Of a stretch of 24,194 nt of DNA, positions 9,028 through 16,128 are shown piece by piece. The number at the start of each line of letters is the position of its first letter. Within the stretch, counting starts at the first letter, position 1. Below the pieces are notes generated by a model, which saw nothing but the letters and a program-made list of their open reading frames with translations, did no database searches and was not told where the DNA came from. The position numbers were made by a program, and so were the translations under genes. The DNA is from a virus: positions 1 to 24,194 of the IMG/VR virus record IMGVR_UViG_3300025120_000534. The stretch is one strand, 5' to 3'.

Positions 9028-9809
9028 TATGATTCACTTTGATTATTAATTGCCTCTGCACCTGAAGCAAACTGAACTACTTCTGGTTCTCTTATATTAA
9101 CACCAGCATACTGTAATATTTTTAACGTCATCTCTACTTGATCAGAAAACGGCAACTCAAAGTCTTGATAGTCAGTAGCAGATTGATTAAATATAGGAGA
9201 TCCTGACACTACATTGTATGTCCACTTTGGATCCTTTGGGTATCTTACATATGTTAAGTCACAACCTAGTGTGCATGTAGCTGCCTGTGCTGGGTATAGT
9301 GTTATTTGGTTTCCTAAATTTCCATACGTTCCAGTCCCTGGTCCTTCAGTCACTCCTAGTCCTTGCTGAGAAAAAACATAGGCTGGGTATTGCTTAGATG
9401 GTGAGGTAAGGTTAGATGATAGTAATCTATTTATTTGACCCTCACTTATTCTTTCTGCTTCATTACTTGTTACAACAGCTCCACACGTTTGTTTAAAATT
9501 CACATAAGTAATCGTATACCAGTCTGCTGGTAACTCAAATGTTTGTTCACTACCTGTAGATAGTGTTAGTGCCTTGAACTGCGTAAACGTATCTATAACC
9601 TCTACCAACTGCCTAGGTAGGTCAGCATACCCCGTATTAGTTAGTCTTTTATTTTGCTTGTTTAATAAGTTATTATAATTGTAGAAGTACTCCTCAAATA
9701 TTTCTAACTGTGCTTGTTTAGCAAATAGGTTAAACTCTTCTGGAGTAAGATAACCATTGTTATCCTTATTAAGGACAGCCATGACAGTATTTCTTACCGT
9801 ATTAATCAT
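9027..9809 (-). CDS. Connector / tail-tube-like structural protein with an EF-hand-like N-terminal loop
   Basis: A 260-aa protein. The N-terminus reads VLNKDNNGYLTPEEFNLFAK, then QLEIFEEYFYNYNNLLNKQN, a combination I know from short-tail connector proteins of Bacteroidetes phages. Residues 14-25 have the spacing of an EF-hand calcium loop with Asn in place of the first Asp. The middle (ELPADWYTITYVNF and ITLYPAQ...LTYVRYPKDPKW) is beta-rich, as in gp4/tail-tubular-A-like adaptors. The C-terminal helix (FSDQVEMTLKILQYAGVNI) is typical of such adaptors. It is the first gene of the tail operon, preceded by a terminator (9835-9868) and its own promoter element (9826-9833) with a 16-base leader. 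Confident as a structural gene, less so for the exact connector position. Confidence 0.9.
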   Translation of the reverse strand: MINTVRNTVMAVLNKDNNGYLTPEEFNLFAKQAQLEIFEEYFYNYNNLLNKQNKRLTNTGYADLPRQLVEVIDTFTQFKALTLSTGSEQTFELPADWYTITYVNFKQTCGAVVTSNEAERISEGQINRLLSSNLTSPSKQYPAYVFSQQGLGVTEGPGTGTYGNLGNQITLYPAQAATCTLGCDLTYVRYPKDPKWTYNVVSGSPIFNQSATDYQDFELPFSDQVEMTLKILQYAGVNIREPEVVQFASGAEAINNQSES

Positions 9810-9825
9810 CTAAAAATGTTTGATA

Positions 9826-9833
9826 CAAAGATA
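9826..9833 (-). promoter_or_regulatory. Bacteroidetes-type -7 promoter element (TATCTTTG), tail operon
   Basis: An exact TAnnTTTG match 16 bases before the ATG of the 260-aa connector gene, directly downstream of a terminator. A GTG at the -33 distance lies in the 3' arm of that hairpin. It is likely the main promoter for the tail operon, which otherwise would be cut off by the terminator. Confidence 0.6.
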
Positions 9834-9836
9834 ATG

Positions 9837-9868
9837 AAAAAAAAGAGAGACACGCTATTTTAAGCGTG
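9837..9868 (-). terminator. Rho-independent terminator after the 101-aa gene
   Basis: On the minus strand, stem CACGCT, loop TAAAAT, stem AGCGTG, then TCTCTC and eight T residues. The 5' arm contains the last two codons and the loop starts with the stop codon of the 101-aa gene. The next promoter element follows within a few bases. Confidence 0.75.
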
Positions 9869-10165
9869 ATCAACACTAGTTATGTTTACAGGAGAATCTA
9901 CATTCCTAACTGTACCACTCTGACCTAGTATAGATGAAGCGGCAACTACCGCCATCATTATAGCTGTAGCAACTGAGTCTTGAGCAGTATCCGCTACGTG
10001 AGTCACATTAAGTTGATCATCACTTCCTTGAGCACCTATAGCTGCTGTTATTATATGTGTAGATGTAGAAGAATGTCTAACAGCGGTTATTATTTGATTT
10101 GTTTGTACTATTACGTTATAGTTTCCAGCACCATCAGTAATTGGTATAGAGATAAAATTATTCAT
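9860..10165 (-). CDS. 101-aa Ala/Thr-rich protein of unknown function, own transcription unit
   Basis: A 101-aa protein: residues 1-75 are beta/alternating (FISIPITDGAGNYNVIVQTN), followed by an Ala-rich hydrophobic stretch at about 62-82 (SVATAIMMAVVAASSILGQ) that could be an amphipathic helix or weak membrane segment. I do not recognise the family; a small capsid- or tail-associated protein is plausible from its place between capsid and connector genes. It is bracketed by regulatory signals. A promoter element ends only 4 bases before its ATG, and a terminator hairpin begins inside its stop codon, so it appears to be expressed as a single-gene message that may be leaderless. That arrangement suggests a need for separate, probably high, expression. 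Confidence 0.8.
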   Translation of the reverse strand: MNNFISIPITDGAGNYNVIVQTNQIITAVRHSSTSTHIITAAIGAQGSDDQLNVTHVADTAQDSVATAIMMAVVAASSILGQSGTVRNVDSPVNITSVDHA

Positions 10166-10169
10166 AATA

Positions 10170-10199
10170 CAAAGATAGAAAAAAAAGAGAGGGCCTCAA
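10170..10199 (-). promoter_or_regulatory. Full Bacteroidetes promoter TTG-N19-TATCTTTG, overlapping a terminator
   Basis: On the minus strand TTG (10199-10197) is followed after 19 bases by TATCTTTG (10177-10170), an exact match to the TTG-N17-23-TAnnTTTG consensus. The ATG of the 101-aa gene comes only 4 bases later, so the message may be leaderless. The TTG is in the loop of the terminator hairpin 10187-10206 and the spacer is its T-run. Confidence 0.65.
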
Positions 10200-10206
10200 C
10201 CCTCTC
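10179..10206 (-). terminator. Rho-independent terminator after the 246-aa gene, fused to a promoter
   Basis: On the minus strand, stem GAGAGGG, loop TTGAGG, stem CCCTCTC, then eight T residues with no gap. The loop supplies the -33 TTG and the T-run forms the spacer of the promoter for the next gene. Confidence 0.85.
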
Positions 10207-10243
10207 CCCTCTTCACTATGAAAGAAACAAACAACTATATGAA
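10179..10243 (-). ncRNA. Possible short RNA between a promoter element and a terminator
   Basis: A promoter-like TATATTTG at 10248-10255 and a strong terminator ending at 10179 bound about 65 nt with no ATG-initiated frame on the minus strand. It could be a small RNA or an attenuated leader of the 101-aa gene. Evidence is only the two flanking signals. Confidence 0.25.
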
Positions 10244-10245
10244 AG
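10217..10245. repeat. Direct repeat TATGAAAG, two copies 21 bp apart
   Basis: TATGAAAG occurs at 10217-10224 and 10238-10245 in the 95-base gap before the 101-aa gene, start to start 21 bp, close to two DNA helix turns. It lies just downstream of the TATATTTG element, where a regulator could block it. It may be chance in AT-rich DNA. Confidence 0.3.
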
Positions 10246-10247
10246 CA

Positions 10248-10255
10248 CAAATATA
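10248..10255 (-). promoter_or_regulatory. Bacteroidetes-type -7 promoter element (TATATTTG) with no adjacent gene
   Basis: An exact TAnnTTTG match 5 bases after the stop of the 246-aa gene. Transcription from here would meet the terminator at 10179-10206 after about 40-65 nt, without an ATG-started ORF in between. The nearest -33 candidate is TTA, so it is weaker than the next element. Confidence 0.45.
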
Positions 10256-10260
10256 GTAAA

Positions 10261-11001
10261 TTAATTTACTTTTTTCTCTAACATCTTCATAATTTCTACA
10301 CCCTCATCAGACTGCAAGAATGCTGATACAGCAGAAGCTGGAGTCTCATCAAATGGTACGGTAATCATTTTCTTCTTGTTATTCTTCAAGTTAAAGAACA
10401 CATCTCTGTCTCCATTTCTTAGTGTAAGAATCTTGGAATCTAATGCCTTCTTTGCTAAACCTTGTAGCCTAACCATAGGATCGTCAACCATTTCTAAAAA
10501 CTCTACGGGGTTTTGTCTAGCGTATAATCTAACATCTCTTCTTAATTCAGAGCTTGTTAACTTATCTACAGTAGAACCCATTAGTAGTCTAGCTATGTTT
10601 TCAATCATATCTATTTCTAATTCTTTAGCAGCTATTTCTGCATCTAGTTGACTATCTAAACTAGCAACCTCTTTACTAGCATCTTTCTCTGTGTTTACCT
10701 CTTCGTATATTTTATTTATACCAGGGTGTAAGTTTAGAAATTTTTGTAGTACTGGATTATTTTTTGGAACACTTAAGAAACCATCCTCAAACACTATTGG
10801 TTCTAAAATAGCATTGTCATCTTGCTCATCCTCAAAAGGACTCTTCTGGTTTCTTGCATAACGAAGTGGTCTATTAACTCCCATATCTTCGTCAAAATAT
10901 AATAATGGTGCTCTTTTTGTGTTTCTTGAGTTTAACATATAACTCAAAGGGGTTGTTTGAGATTTCAATACATATACCCTATCTTTTAATTCTGTTTTCA
11001 T
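10261..11001 (-). CDS. 246-aa helical structural-region protein, function unknown
   Basis: A 246-aa charged protein between the capsid gene and the connectors. Key stretches are TPLSYMLNSRNTKRAPLLYF, RPLRYARNQKSPFEDEQDDN and ILEPIVFEDGFLSVPKNNPV in the first half. These look strongly conserved in type and recur, as I recall, in marine Bacteroidetes phages. Residues 115-175 are helical with acidic/Leu repeats, and the C-terminus (SAFLQSDEGVEIMKMLEKKV) is helical. It is probably a head-associated or connector protein, but I know no function. It is followed by a strong terminator (10179-10206). Upstream lies the capsid terminator with no clear TAnnTTTG promoter after it, so expression may rely on read-through from the capsid message. 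Confidence 0.87.
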   Translation of the reverse strand: MKTELKDRVYVLKSQTTPLSYMLNSRNTKRAPLLYFDEDMGVNRPLRYARNQKSPFEDEQDDNAILEPIVFEDGFLSVPKNNPVLQKFLNLHPGINKIYEEVNTEKDASKEVASLDSQLDAEIAAKELEIDMIENIARLLMGSTVDKLTSSELRRDVRLYARQNPVEFLEMVDDPMVRLQGLAKKALDSKILTLRNGDRDVFFNLKNNKKKMITVPFDETPASAVSAFLQSDEGVEIMKMLEKKVN

Positions 11002-11024
11002 TTTATTCGATTTAATTTAATTGT

Positions 11025-11054
11025 AAAAAAAAAAGAGGAGGGAATTAACCCTCC
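11025..11054 (-). terminator. Rho-independent terminator after the capsid gene
   Basis: On the minus strand, stem GGAGGG, loop TTAATT, stem CCCTCC, then TC and ten T residues. It begins 17 bases after the capsid stop codon. The strong G/C stem plus long T-run make it a convincing terminator. Confidence 0.85.
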
Positions 11055-11071
11055 CCTAGTAATTGTTATTC

Positions 11072-12472
11072 TTAATCCTTAAAGATAAAGAAGTTATTAG
11101 CACCTAAAGTACAAAGAGCTCTTTCTGATAAGAAATTAACTTCCATTGCATCTAAGTCACTTGTTGCAGCTCCGCCAGCGGAACCAGTCATCCAAGTCTT
11201 ATATCTTCTATCTTCAGTTTCTGACGCTCTATATCTTACGTGTAAGAATGGTCTCTTAGCATTTCTACCCATTACTTGATCGTAAACATTAGTTGAACCT
11301 GCTGGTACTAATACACCATTTACAGCTCCACCAACTATACCACCTCTTAATGTAGCATCGTTAAGATATTTCCAGTCAGTCTTATAGAACTCATATCCTC
11401 TTTTGAATCCTGAGAATCCAAGGTTAAGTGCCATTTCTTCGTCATTGTCAAACAATCCGTAAGAAGTACCACCAGCTCCGTAAGAATTTTGAGCAGCTAA
11501 CATATCGTCGATATCAAAACCGAACTCTCTGTTAACGAACATTACATTCTCTTGGATAGCACCTTGCTTATCTAATCTCTGGATAATAGCATCAAAGTCA
11601 GCTAAAGCAGCTGGGTTTCCACCAGACCAAACGTTACCGTTGTTCTCAATTTCGTGGAATAAACCTTTTGTACCTTGATTACCTAATTGTCCACCAGCAG
11701 CTAAAGCAGCAACACCTGAACCAGCAGCAGCTGGAACACCTTCAATCATTGCCATTTCAAGATAATCATCAAAACGTAATCTTGTTTCGTGCTCTGATTT
11801 AATGTACCATAAGTATCCTGACGCTCCGTTTTCTGACGTTACCTCTACCCATCCGATTTGAGCCATATCTGAACCAGATACAACATACTTATCTTTTATG
11901 ATAATTGGCTTATTGTCTTTGATTACTGGATCAGCCTCTAAAGAACCACTCATTCCGTTAGCTCCTTTATTGAACTCTGAACCATATACATAAACAATAA
12001 TGTTTGCAGAAGCATTCATACCTACAGCTTGACCAGCTGCCTCGTAGTAAGCTACGTCTACTGAGTTAGTAGCAACAGCTGTAACGATAGCTTTATTGCT
12101 AGCAGTAGAAGCAGCAGTACCATCAGACACAAAAATAGTTTGACCTACTCTTAAATTATGTCCAGTGATAGCTAAAGTAGCCGCATCTTGAGCATCAGCA
12201 GTAGCTGTAGTTACTCCCTCGAACTTTGTATGTAATCTACCTTGCTCTTCCCATTTGATAAGGTCAGAGTTAGTAGGCATTTCTGCACCAACCATTCTCA
12301 AGAAAGCACTGATAGATCTGTTTCCATATCTTTCAAACTCTTTCTCGTAAGTGTCTGGTAAGTATTGATTTAAAAAATCAAAATTTGTAATATAATTTGA
12401 AGGCAATGCTGCCTTACTTGACGACGGTGTTAACGCTGGTTGTCCAGCGGCACCTGTTATTGAACCTGCCAT
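11072..12472 (-). CDS. Major capsid protein
   Basis: A 466-aa protein in the expected slot after portal and scaffold genes and richer in Ala/Gly and G+C than its neighbours, as is common for a highly expressed coat protein. Typical stretches are YITNFDFLNQYLPDTYEKEF, SAFLRMVGAEMPTNSDLIKW, KSEHETRLRFDDYLEMAMIE, NVMFVNREFGFDIDDMLAA and, near the C-terminus, RPFLHVRYRASETEDRR and NFLSERALCTLGANNFFIF. I associate these with capsid proteins of flavobacterial podoviruses and crAss-like relatives (HK97-type fold expected). Residues about 88-161 form a Thr/Ala/Val-rich beta segment that looks like an inserted small domain. A strong terminator follows the gene (11025-11054). The 18-base leader is A-rich with no Shine-Dalgarno sequence. 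It shares a message with the scaffold-like gene. Confidence 0.93.
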   Translation of the reverse strand: MAGSITGAAGQPALTPSSSKAALPSNYITNFDFLNQYLPDTYEKEFERYGNRSISAFLRMVGAEMPTNSDLIKWEEQGRLHTKFEGVTTATADAQDAATLAITGHNLRVGQTIFVSDGTAASTASNKAIVTAVATNSVDVAYYEAAGQAVGMNASANIIVYVYGSEFNKGANGMSGSLEADPVIKDNKPIIIKDKYVVSGSDMAQIGWVEVTSENGASGYLWYIKSEHETRLRFDDYLEMAMIEGVPAAAGSGVAALAAGGQLGNQGTKGLFHEIENNGNVWSGGNPAALADFDAIIQRLDKQGAIQENVMFVNREFGFDIDDMLAAQNSYGAGGTSYGLFDNDEEMALNLGFSGFKRGYEFYKTDWKYLNDATLRGGIVGGAVNGVLVPAGSTNVYDQVMGRNAKRPFLHVRYRASETEDRRYKTWMTGSAGGAATSDLDAMEVNFLSERALCTLGANNFFIFKD

Positions 12473-12490
12473 TTTGTTAAGTTTTAGTTT

Positions 12491-13645
12491 TTAGTTTTTA
12501 TTTTTTTTACTTCTTATTTTTAGTCCAGAACCATGATCATTACCTAACGCTGTAACACTGAAACCGCCCTTATTAATACTTTCAGGAGCTTTTCTAACGG
12601 GCATATCCACGTTTTTAGACTCCTTAGTTATATCACTAACAGCGTCTGCTTTGCCTTGCTCATAAAAGAACTTAGCAAAAGATTCAGAGTTCATAGCGAC
12701 AGCTAATGACTTGTGATACGCAGCAGCATCTTTAATAAAACCATCCTCATTAATGTGTGCATTAATAAAATTAGTTATATCAGACTGGGTACTTTTCATT
12801 TTATCCAAATTACCTGGATTAAAAACCATATCCTTTTCTCCTACTTTGAAATCAAAACCTTTGAAATCGTTAGAAAATAATTCGTTAGTTTTCTTTGTAA
12901 AGTATTCCTGTCTCTTTACATTCTGCTCTTGCATACTGTTTGATTCTTGAACATACTTCTTGTAAGCCTCGTAGTCACTTTGCTCGTCCTTAGAAACGAA
13001 TGAACTACTTGACTCAAGTGGCACACTATATTGTTCCTTTTGATTGTTTAAATACTTCTTAGCTTTTACAAGTTCTTCTTTCTTAGCTATATTAATCTGC
13101 CTCTTTTCCTTATCATCCGCTAAGTCTTCATCATATCCGAATCTATTATCTAGTTCGAACTGAATATCCTCTGCGTCTAAGTGTGGTTTAGATTGAGACC
13201 AATATTCCGCCAAGAGTTGATCGTTACCCATACTATCATAATCCTTATTAAGGTTTACGAAGTCTTGGAATCCACGACCAGTTTCTTTTTTGAATTTAAG
13301 ATAAGCTGAAACATCCTCTGGAAGTTCCTCATTGCTTTCTTTTTGTTCAAACAAATCATCTAAAGAGTTTATCTCTTTATTGTATCTATTTTTAATAAAT
13401 GAAAGAACGTCTTTATCTCCAATTTGATAATCTTCCTTGACTACCTCTTCTTCAATTTTTTCTTCTGACTTAACCTCTTCCTGAGGTTCTTCAGTTTTAA
13501 TTTCTTCTTCAGCAACTACAGTGGTTTCCTCTTTAGGAGCACTGTCTTCAAATTGCTCTTCATGTTTTTGTAGTAACTCTTGTTCTATTTCAGCCTTAGA
13601 CTTTTCTGGAACATTAGATACTTCCTTTACTTTTAACTCTGACAT
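12491..13645 (-). CDS. Putative capsid scaffolding protein
   Basis: A 384-aa highly charged protein directly upstream of the capsid gene. Residues 15-75 are extremely Glu-rich and probably disordered (EEEIKTEEPQEEVKSEEKIE). Residues 75-250 are helical with FIKNRYNKEINSLDDLFEQ, KFKKETGRGFQDFVNLNKD and a probable coiled coil (IAKKEELVKAKKYLNNQKEQ). The extreme C-terminus is basic (LKIRSKKNKN). An acidic, helical body plus a basic C-terminal tail next to the coat gene is the usual layout of scaffolding proteins, whose basic tail binds the coat; the function is inferred on that basis. A promoter element (TAATTTTG, 13671-13678) lies 25 bases upstream of the ATG and probably drives this gene plus the capsid gene. 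Confidence 0.85.
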   Translation of the reverse strand: MSELKVKEVSNVPEKSKAEIEQELLQKHEEQFEDSAPKEETTVVAEEEIKTEEPQEEVKSEEKIEEEVVKEDYQIGDKDVLSFIKNRYNKEINSLDDLFEQKESNEELPEDVSAYLKFKKETGRGFQDFVNLNKDYDSMGNDQLLAEYWSQSKPHLDAEDIQFELDNRFGYDEDLADDKEKRQINIAKKEELVKAKKYLNNQKEQYSVPLESSSSFVSKDEQSDYEAYKKYVQESNSMQEQNVKRQEYFTKKTNELFSNDFKGFDFKVGEKDMVFNPGNLDKMKSTQSDITNFINAHINEDGFIKDAAAYHKSLAVAMNSESFAKFFYEQGKADAVSDITKESKNVDMPVRKAPESINKGGFSVTALGNDHGSGLKIRSKKNKN

Positions 13646-13670
13646 TTTATTTGATTTTATTTATTAAGTA

Positions 13671-13678
13671 CAAAATTA
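13671..13678 (-). promoter_or_regulatory. Bacteroidetes-type -7 promoter element (TAATTTTG), scaffold and capsid
   Basis: An exact TAnnTTTG match in the 53-base gap after the portal gene, 25 bases before the scaffold ATG, with a strongly A/T-rich surround. It would let the scaffold and capsid genes be expressed above the packaging genes. The -33 box is weak (TTA). Confidence 0.55.
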
Positions 13679-13698
13679 AGGATTTTTTTTAAATATAA

Positions 13699-16128
13699 TT
13701 ACCTCGGTTCAAACTCTGCTAAATCAAAACCATCTAAGGAATCTTCATTAGACTCGAAATTGATTGGAGGTAAATTATCCTTTCTTTGTTGTATTAGTTT
13801 AGATTGTTGAGTATTCTGAATAGACACCCTATTGTCTTTAGCAGCCTCTTTCATCTCTTCTCTCTGTACGACAGCCTGAGACTCTAATCCTTTAAGTTGC
13901 ATTTGCATTTGAAACTCTACCTGCATTAACTCTTTCTTAAGCGCTGCCTCTGCACTCATCTTCTCTATATCAAAAGCAACCTCCGCCTGTTTAACCTGTA
14001 CCTTAGATTGTGTTTCAGCTTGCGCTACCTGCATTTGAGCCTGTGCTGAAGCCTGTGATGATTGAGCGTTTATCTGCGCCTGCATCTGCATCTTTTCATT
14101 CTCCCTCTCTACATCTTTCTTCTCCTTATTCTTTCTCTTAACCTTTAACAATTGATTAGCCATCTTAATATTCTTAATCTGTCTTATATCAATCGCATCC
14201 TCTAATGTGATCTGATCTCTACTTAAAGCCACCTGTATATTAGCCTCAAGTTGCGCCTTCTCTTCCTCATCTGGAGATACCTCAATAAAAATACCAAAGT
14301 CATGTAGGTATAAATCCTTTATATCTTCTAATGTGTTTACGTTGTATTTACCTATTTGGTTTATAAACTCTTCCTTAGTAGCTGAATACTCTAACACATC
14401 AGATACCCTACAAGATAAAGCCTCGGCTAATCTTTTAGTTATATATAAACTACCGTCAAGTATGTGTCTTGTAGCGGTGTTAGAATTTAATGCCGCTAGT
14501 TTTTGTAACCCTACTAAAGAATTTGGATCAGGAGATGAAGCGTCCCTAGCCTCATTTAATCCTGTCACATCTCTTATCATACTTAGGTAGTGATTATACG
14601 TACCTATTAAACTAGCAATTTTAGATTGTCCTGAGTTACTAGATAATTCTTGAATAGGAACCTTAGCATGATTGTATTCACCATCTTGAGTAAAACTTCT
14701 ACCAATAACACTACCAGTTTGAAAATAAAGTCTTAGTGCATCCTCTGGATTATATGCAGCACCCGTACCTAAATCTACCTCATTTAAACCATCGGCATCT
14801 ATATATACACCATCTGGAACTACTCTAGATATAACTTGCTGTAGTTTTAAGTGTGTCATTTGAATTAAGTCAGCAAACGTAGTCATACGTCTTACTAATG
14901 ATTCAACAACTCCTTTATACATTCTAGGAGCAACACCAATGTAGTTAGGTGTAGCATACTGAGATGCTGATTTAGGTCTAACCATATTCTTAGATAGGTC
15001 CCACTTAAGTAGCTTACCACTACCCAAAACCATAACTCCTTCATACCAAACGTCTATTCTTTTTTCTATTTTTTCAAACCTTTCCTCTGCTTGTGGTGGA
15101 GGATTAAACGAGTCATCCTTTCTTATAACTTTTTCCCCACCATTATCCATATACTTCTTTTTGTATACAAACTTCTTATCTGTCTTGTAATTAAAATACA
15201 TTAAACAAACAACGTCTTTTTCGAATATACTATCTCTGTATGGGTTTAATATACCATAGTGACTAGACCAGCTAGAGCTTAATTGTGATATCTCTTGTAA
15301 ATCTTCCTTAGTTAGGTCTGGATTTATTTTTAATAGTTCTGTTATTGGAACTCTTTTAACTTCACCATAATAAAAGCAATCATCAAATGTTGGGCTTTCG
15401 CTGTAGCTGTATACTAAATTAGCTGGATCTACGTAGCTCACTTTGATACCTGCATTAGCTAAAAACTCGTGCTTTAACCAACCCATACCAATAGTACATA
15501 TATCGTAGTCTACTCTTTTTCTAACATCATAGAAATGATTCTCTTCAAGTATTGTGTTTATAGCCTCTTCTTCCGCTATCTCTATACCAGGCTTATACTC
15601 CAACTGCATGTGTAGTTGTAACTCCTGATCATCTGCTGGTAAATTTTCCGCACTAGTATTGAATGCGTCAATACCGTATAATTCTTTTGATTGATTTAAG
15701 AAATCCTTAGCTACCATATCAGCCTCTATCATCTGCTGATACTCCATTCTCTGGTCCGATGCGAGTGCATCCTGTGCGTAAGCTTGAACGGTAAATAATC
15801 TATTAGACATTCCGTTAACTACTATGTCAACGAATTTTGGAATTATCGGAACAGGTGTCCAGTCTAGATTTAAATAAGAAAGATCACCATCTACAGCCAG
15901 TTCTGACTTGTACTTATCTACTGGTTGCTCACCCCTAGCGTATAGCCTTAGTTTGTGAAACTCTACCCATTGATTGTAATACCTACATGTGTTACCTGTT
16001 CTCTTAAACCATTCATACTGAATAGCCTGACCTACCTGTAAACCATATTCCTCTGTAGCTTTTTGGCTATCTGTTGCTAATTGATTAGGAAAAGTTACAG
16101 GGTTTATTAATACAATAGGCTCCTTCAT
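13699..16128 (-). CDS. Portal protein with long C-terminal Gln/Ala coiled coil
   Basis: An 809-aa protein immediately after the large terminase, which is the canonical portal position. The central region holds GMGWLKHEF, a DPANLVYSYSESPTFDDCFY stretch, YIGVAPRMYKGVVESLVRRM and, at about 516-555, SMIRDVTGLNEARDASSPDP followed by LVGLQKLAALNSNTATRHI. Together these are typical of large portal proteins of Bacteroidetes podoviruses. Residues about 660-785 form an unusually long Gln/Ala/Met/Glu helix (MQMQAQINAQSSQASAQAQM), probably a coiled-coil barrel extension or a tail reaching into the capsid. Its start directly abuts the terminase stop with no gap. The portal forms the dodecameric DNA channel and docks the terminase. 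I am confident in this call from position plus motifs. Confidence 0.92.
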   Translation of the reverse strand: MKEPIVLINPVTFPNQLATDSQKATEEYGLQVGQAIQYEWFKRTGNTCRYYNQWVEFHKLRLYARGEQPVDKYKSELAVDGDLSYLNLDWTPVPIIPKFVDIVVNGMSNRLFTVQAYAQDALASDQRMEYQQMIEADMVAKDFLNQSKELYGIDAFNTSAENLPADDQELQLHMQLEYKPGIEIAEEEAINTILEENHFYDVRKRVDYDICTIGMGWLKHEFLANAGIKVSYVDPANLVYSYSESPTFDDCFYYGEVKRVPITELLKINPDLTKEDLQEISQLSSSWSSHYGILNPYRDSIFEKDVVCLMYFNYKTDKKFVYKKKYMDNGGEKVIRKDDSFNPPPQAEERFEKIEKRIDVWYEGVMVLGSGKLLKWDLSKNMVRPKSASQYATPNYIGVAPRMYKGVVESLVRRMTTFADLIQMTHLKLQQVISRVVPDGVYIDADGLNEVDLGTGAAYNPEDALRLYFQTGSVIGRSFTQDGEYNHAKVPIQELSSNSGQSKIASLIGTYNHYLSMIRDVTGLNEARDASSPDPNSLVGLQKLAALNSNTATRHILDGSLYITKRLAEALSCRVSDVLEYSATKEEFINQIGKYNVNTLEDIKDLYLHDFGIFIEVSPDEEEKAQLEANIQVALSRDQITLEDAIDIRQIKNIKMANQLLKVKRKNKEKKDVERENEKMQMQAQINAQSSQASAQAQMQVAQAETQSKVQVKQAEVAFDIEKMSAEAALKKELMQVEFQMQMQLKGLESQAVVQREEMKEAAKDNRVSIQNTQQSKLIQQRKDNLPPINFESNEDSLDGFDLAEFEPR

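Noticed and set aside
10218-10256. Plus-strand 12-residue frame (MKETNNYMKAQI)
   Set aside because: It is against the direction of all genes, is very short, and overlaps promoter and terminator signals.
12473-12490. A-rich direct repeat in the capsid leader as a regulatory site
   Set aside because: ACTAAAA units are repeated but the stretch is only 18 bases and simply AT-rich; an A-rich leader is normal for genes lacking a Shine-Dalgarno sequence in this group.
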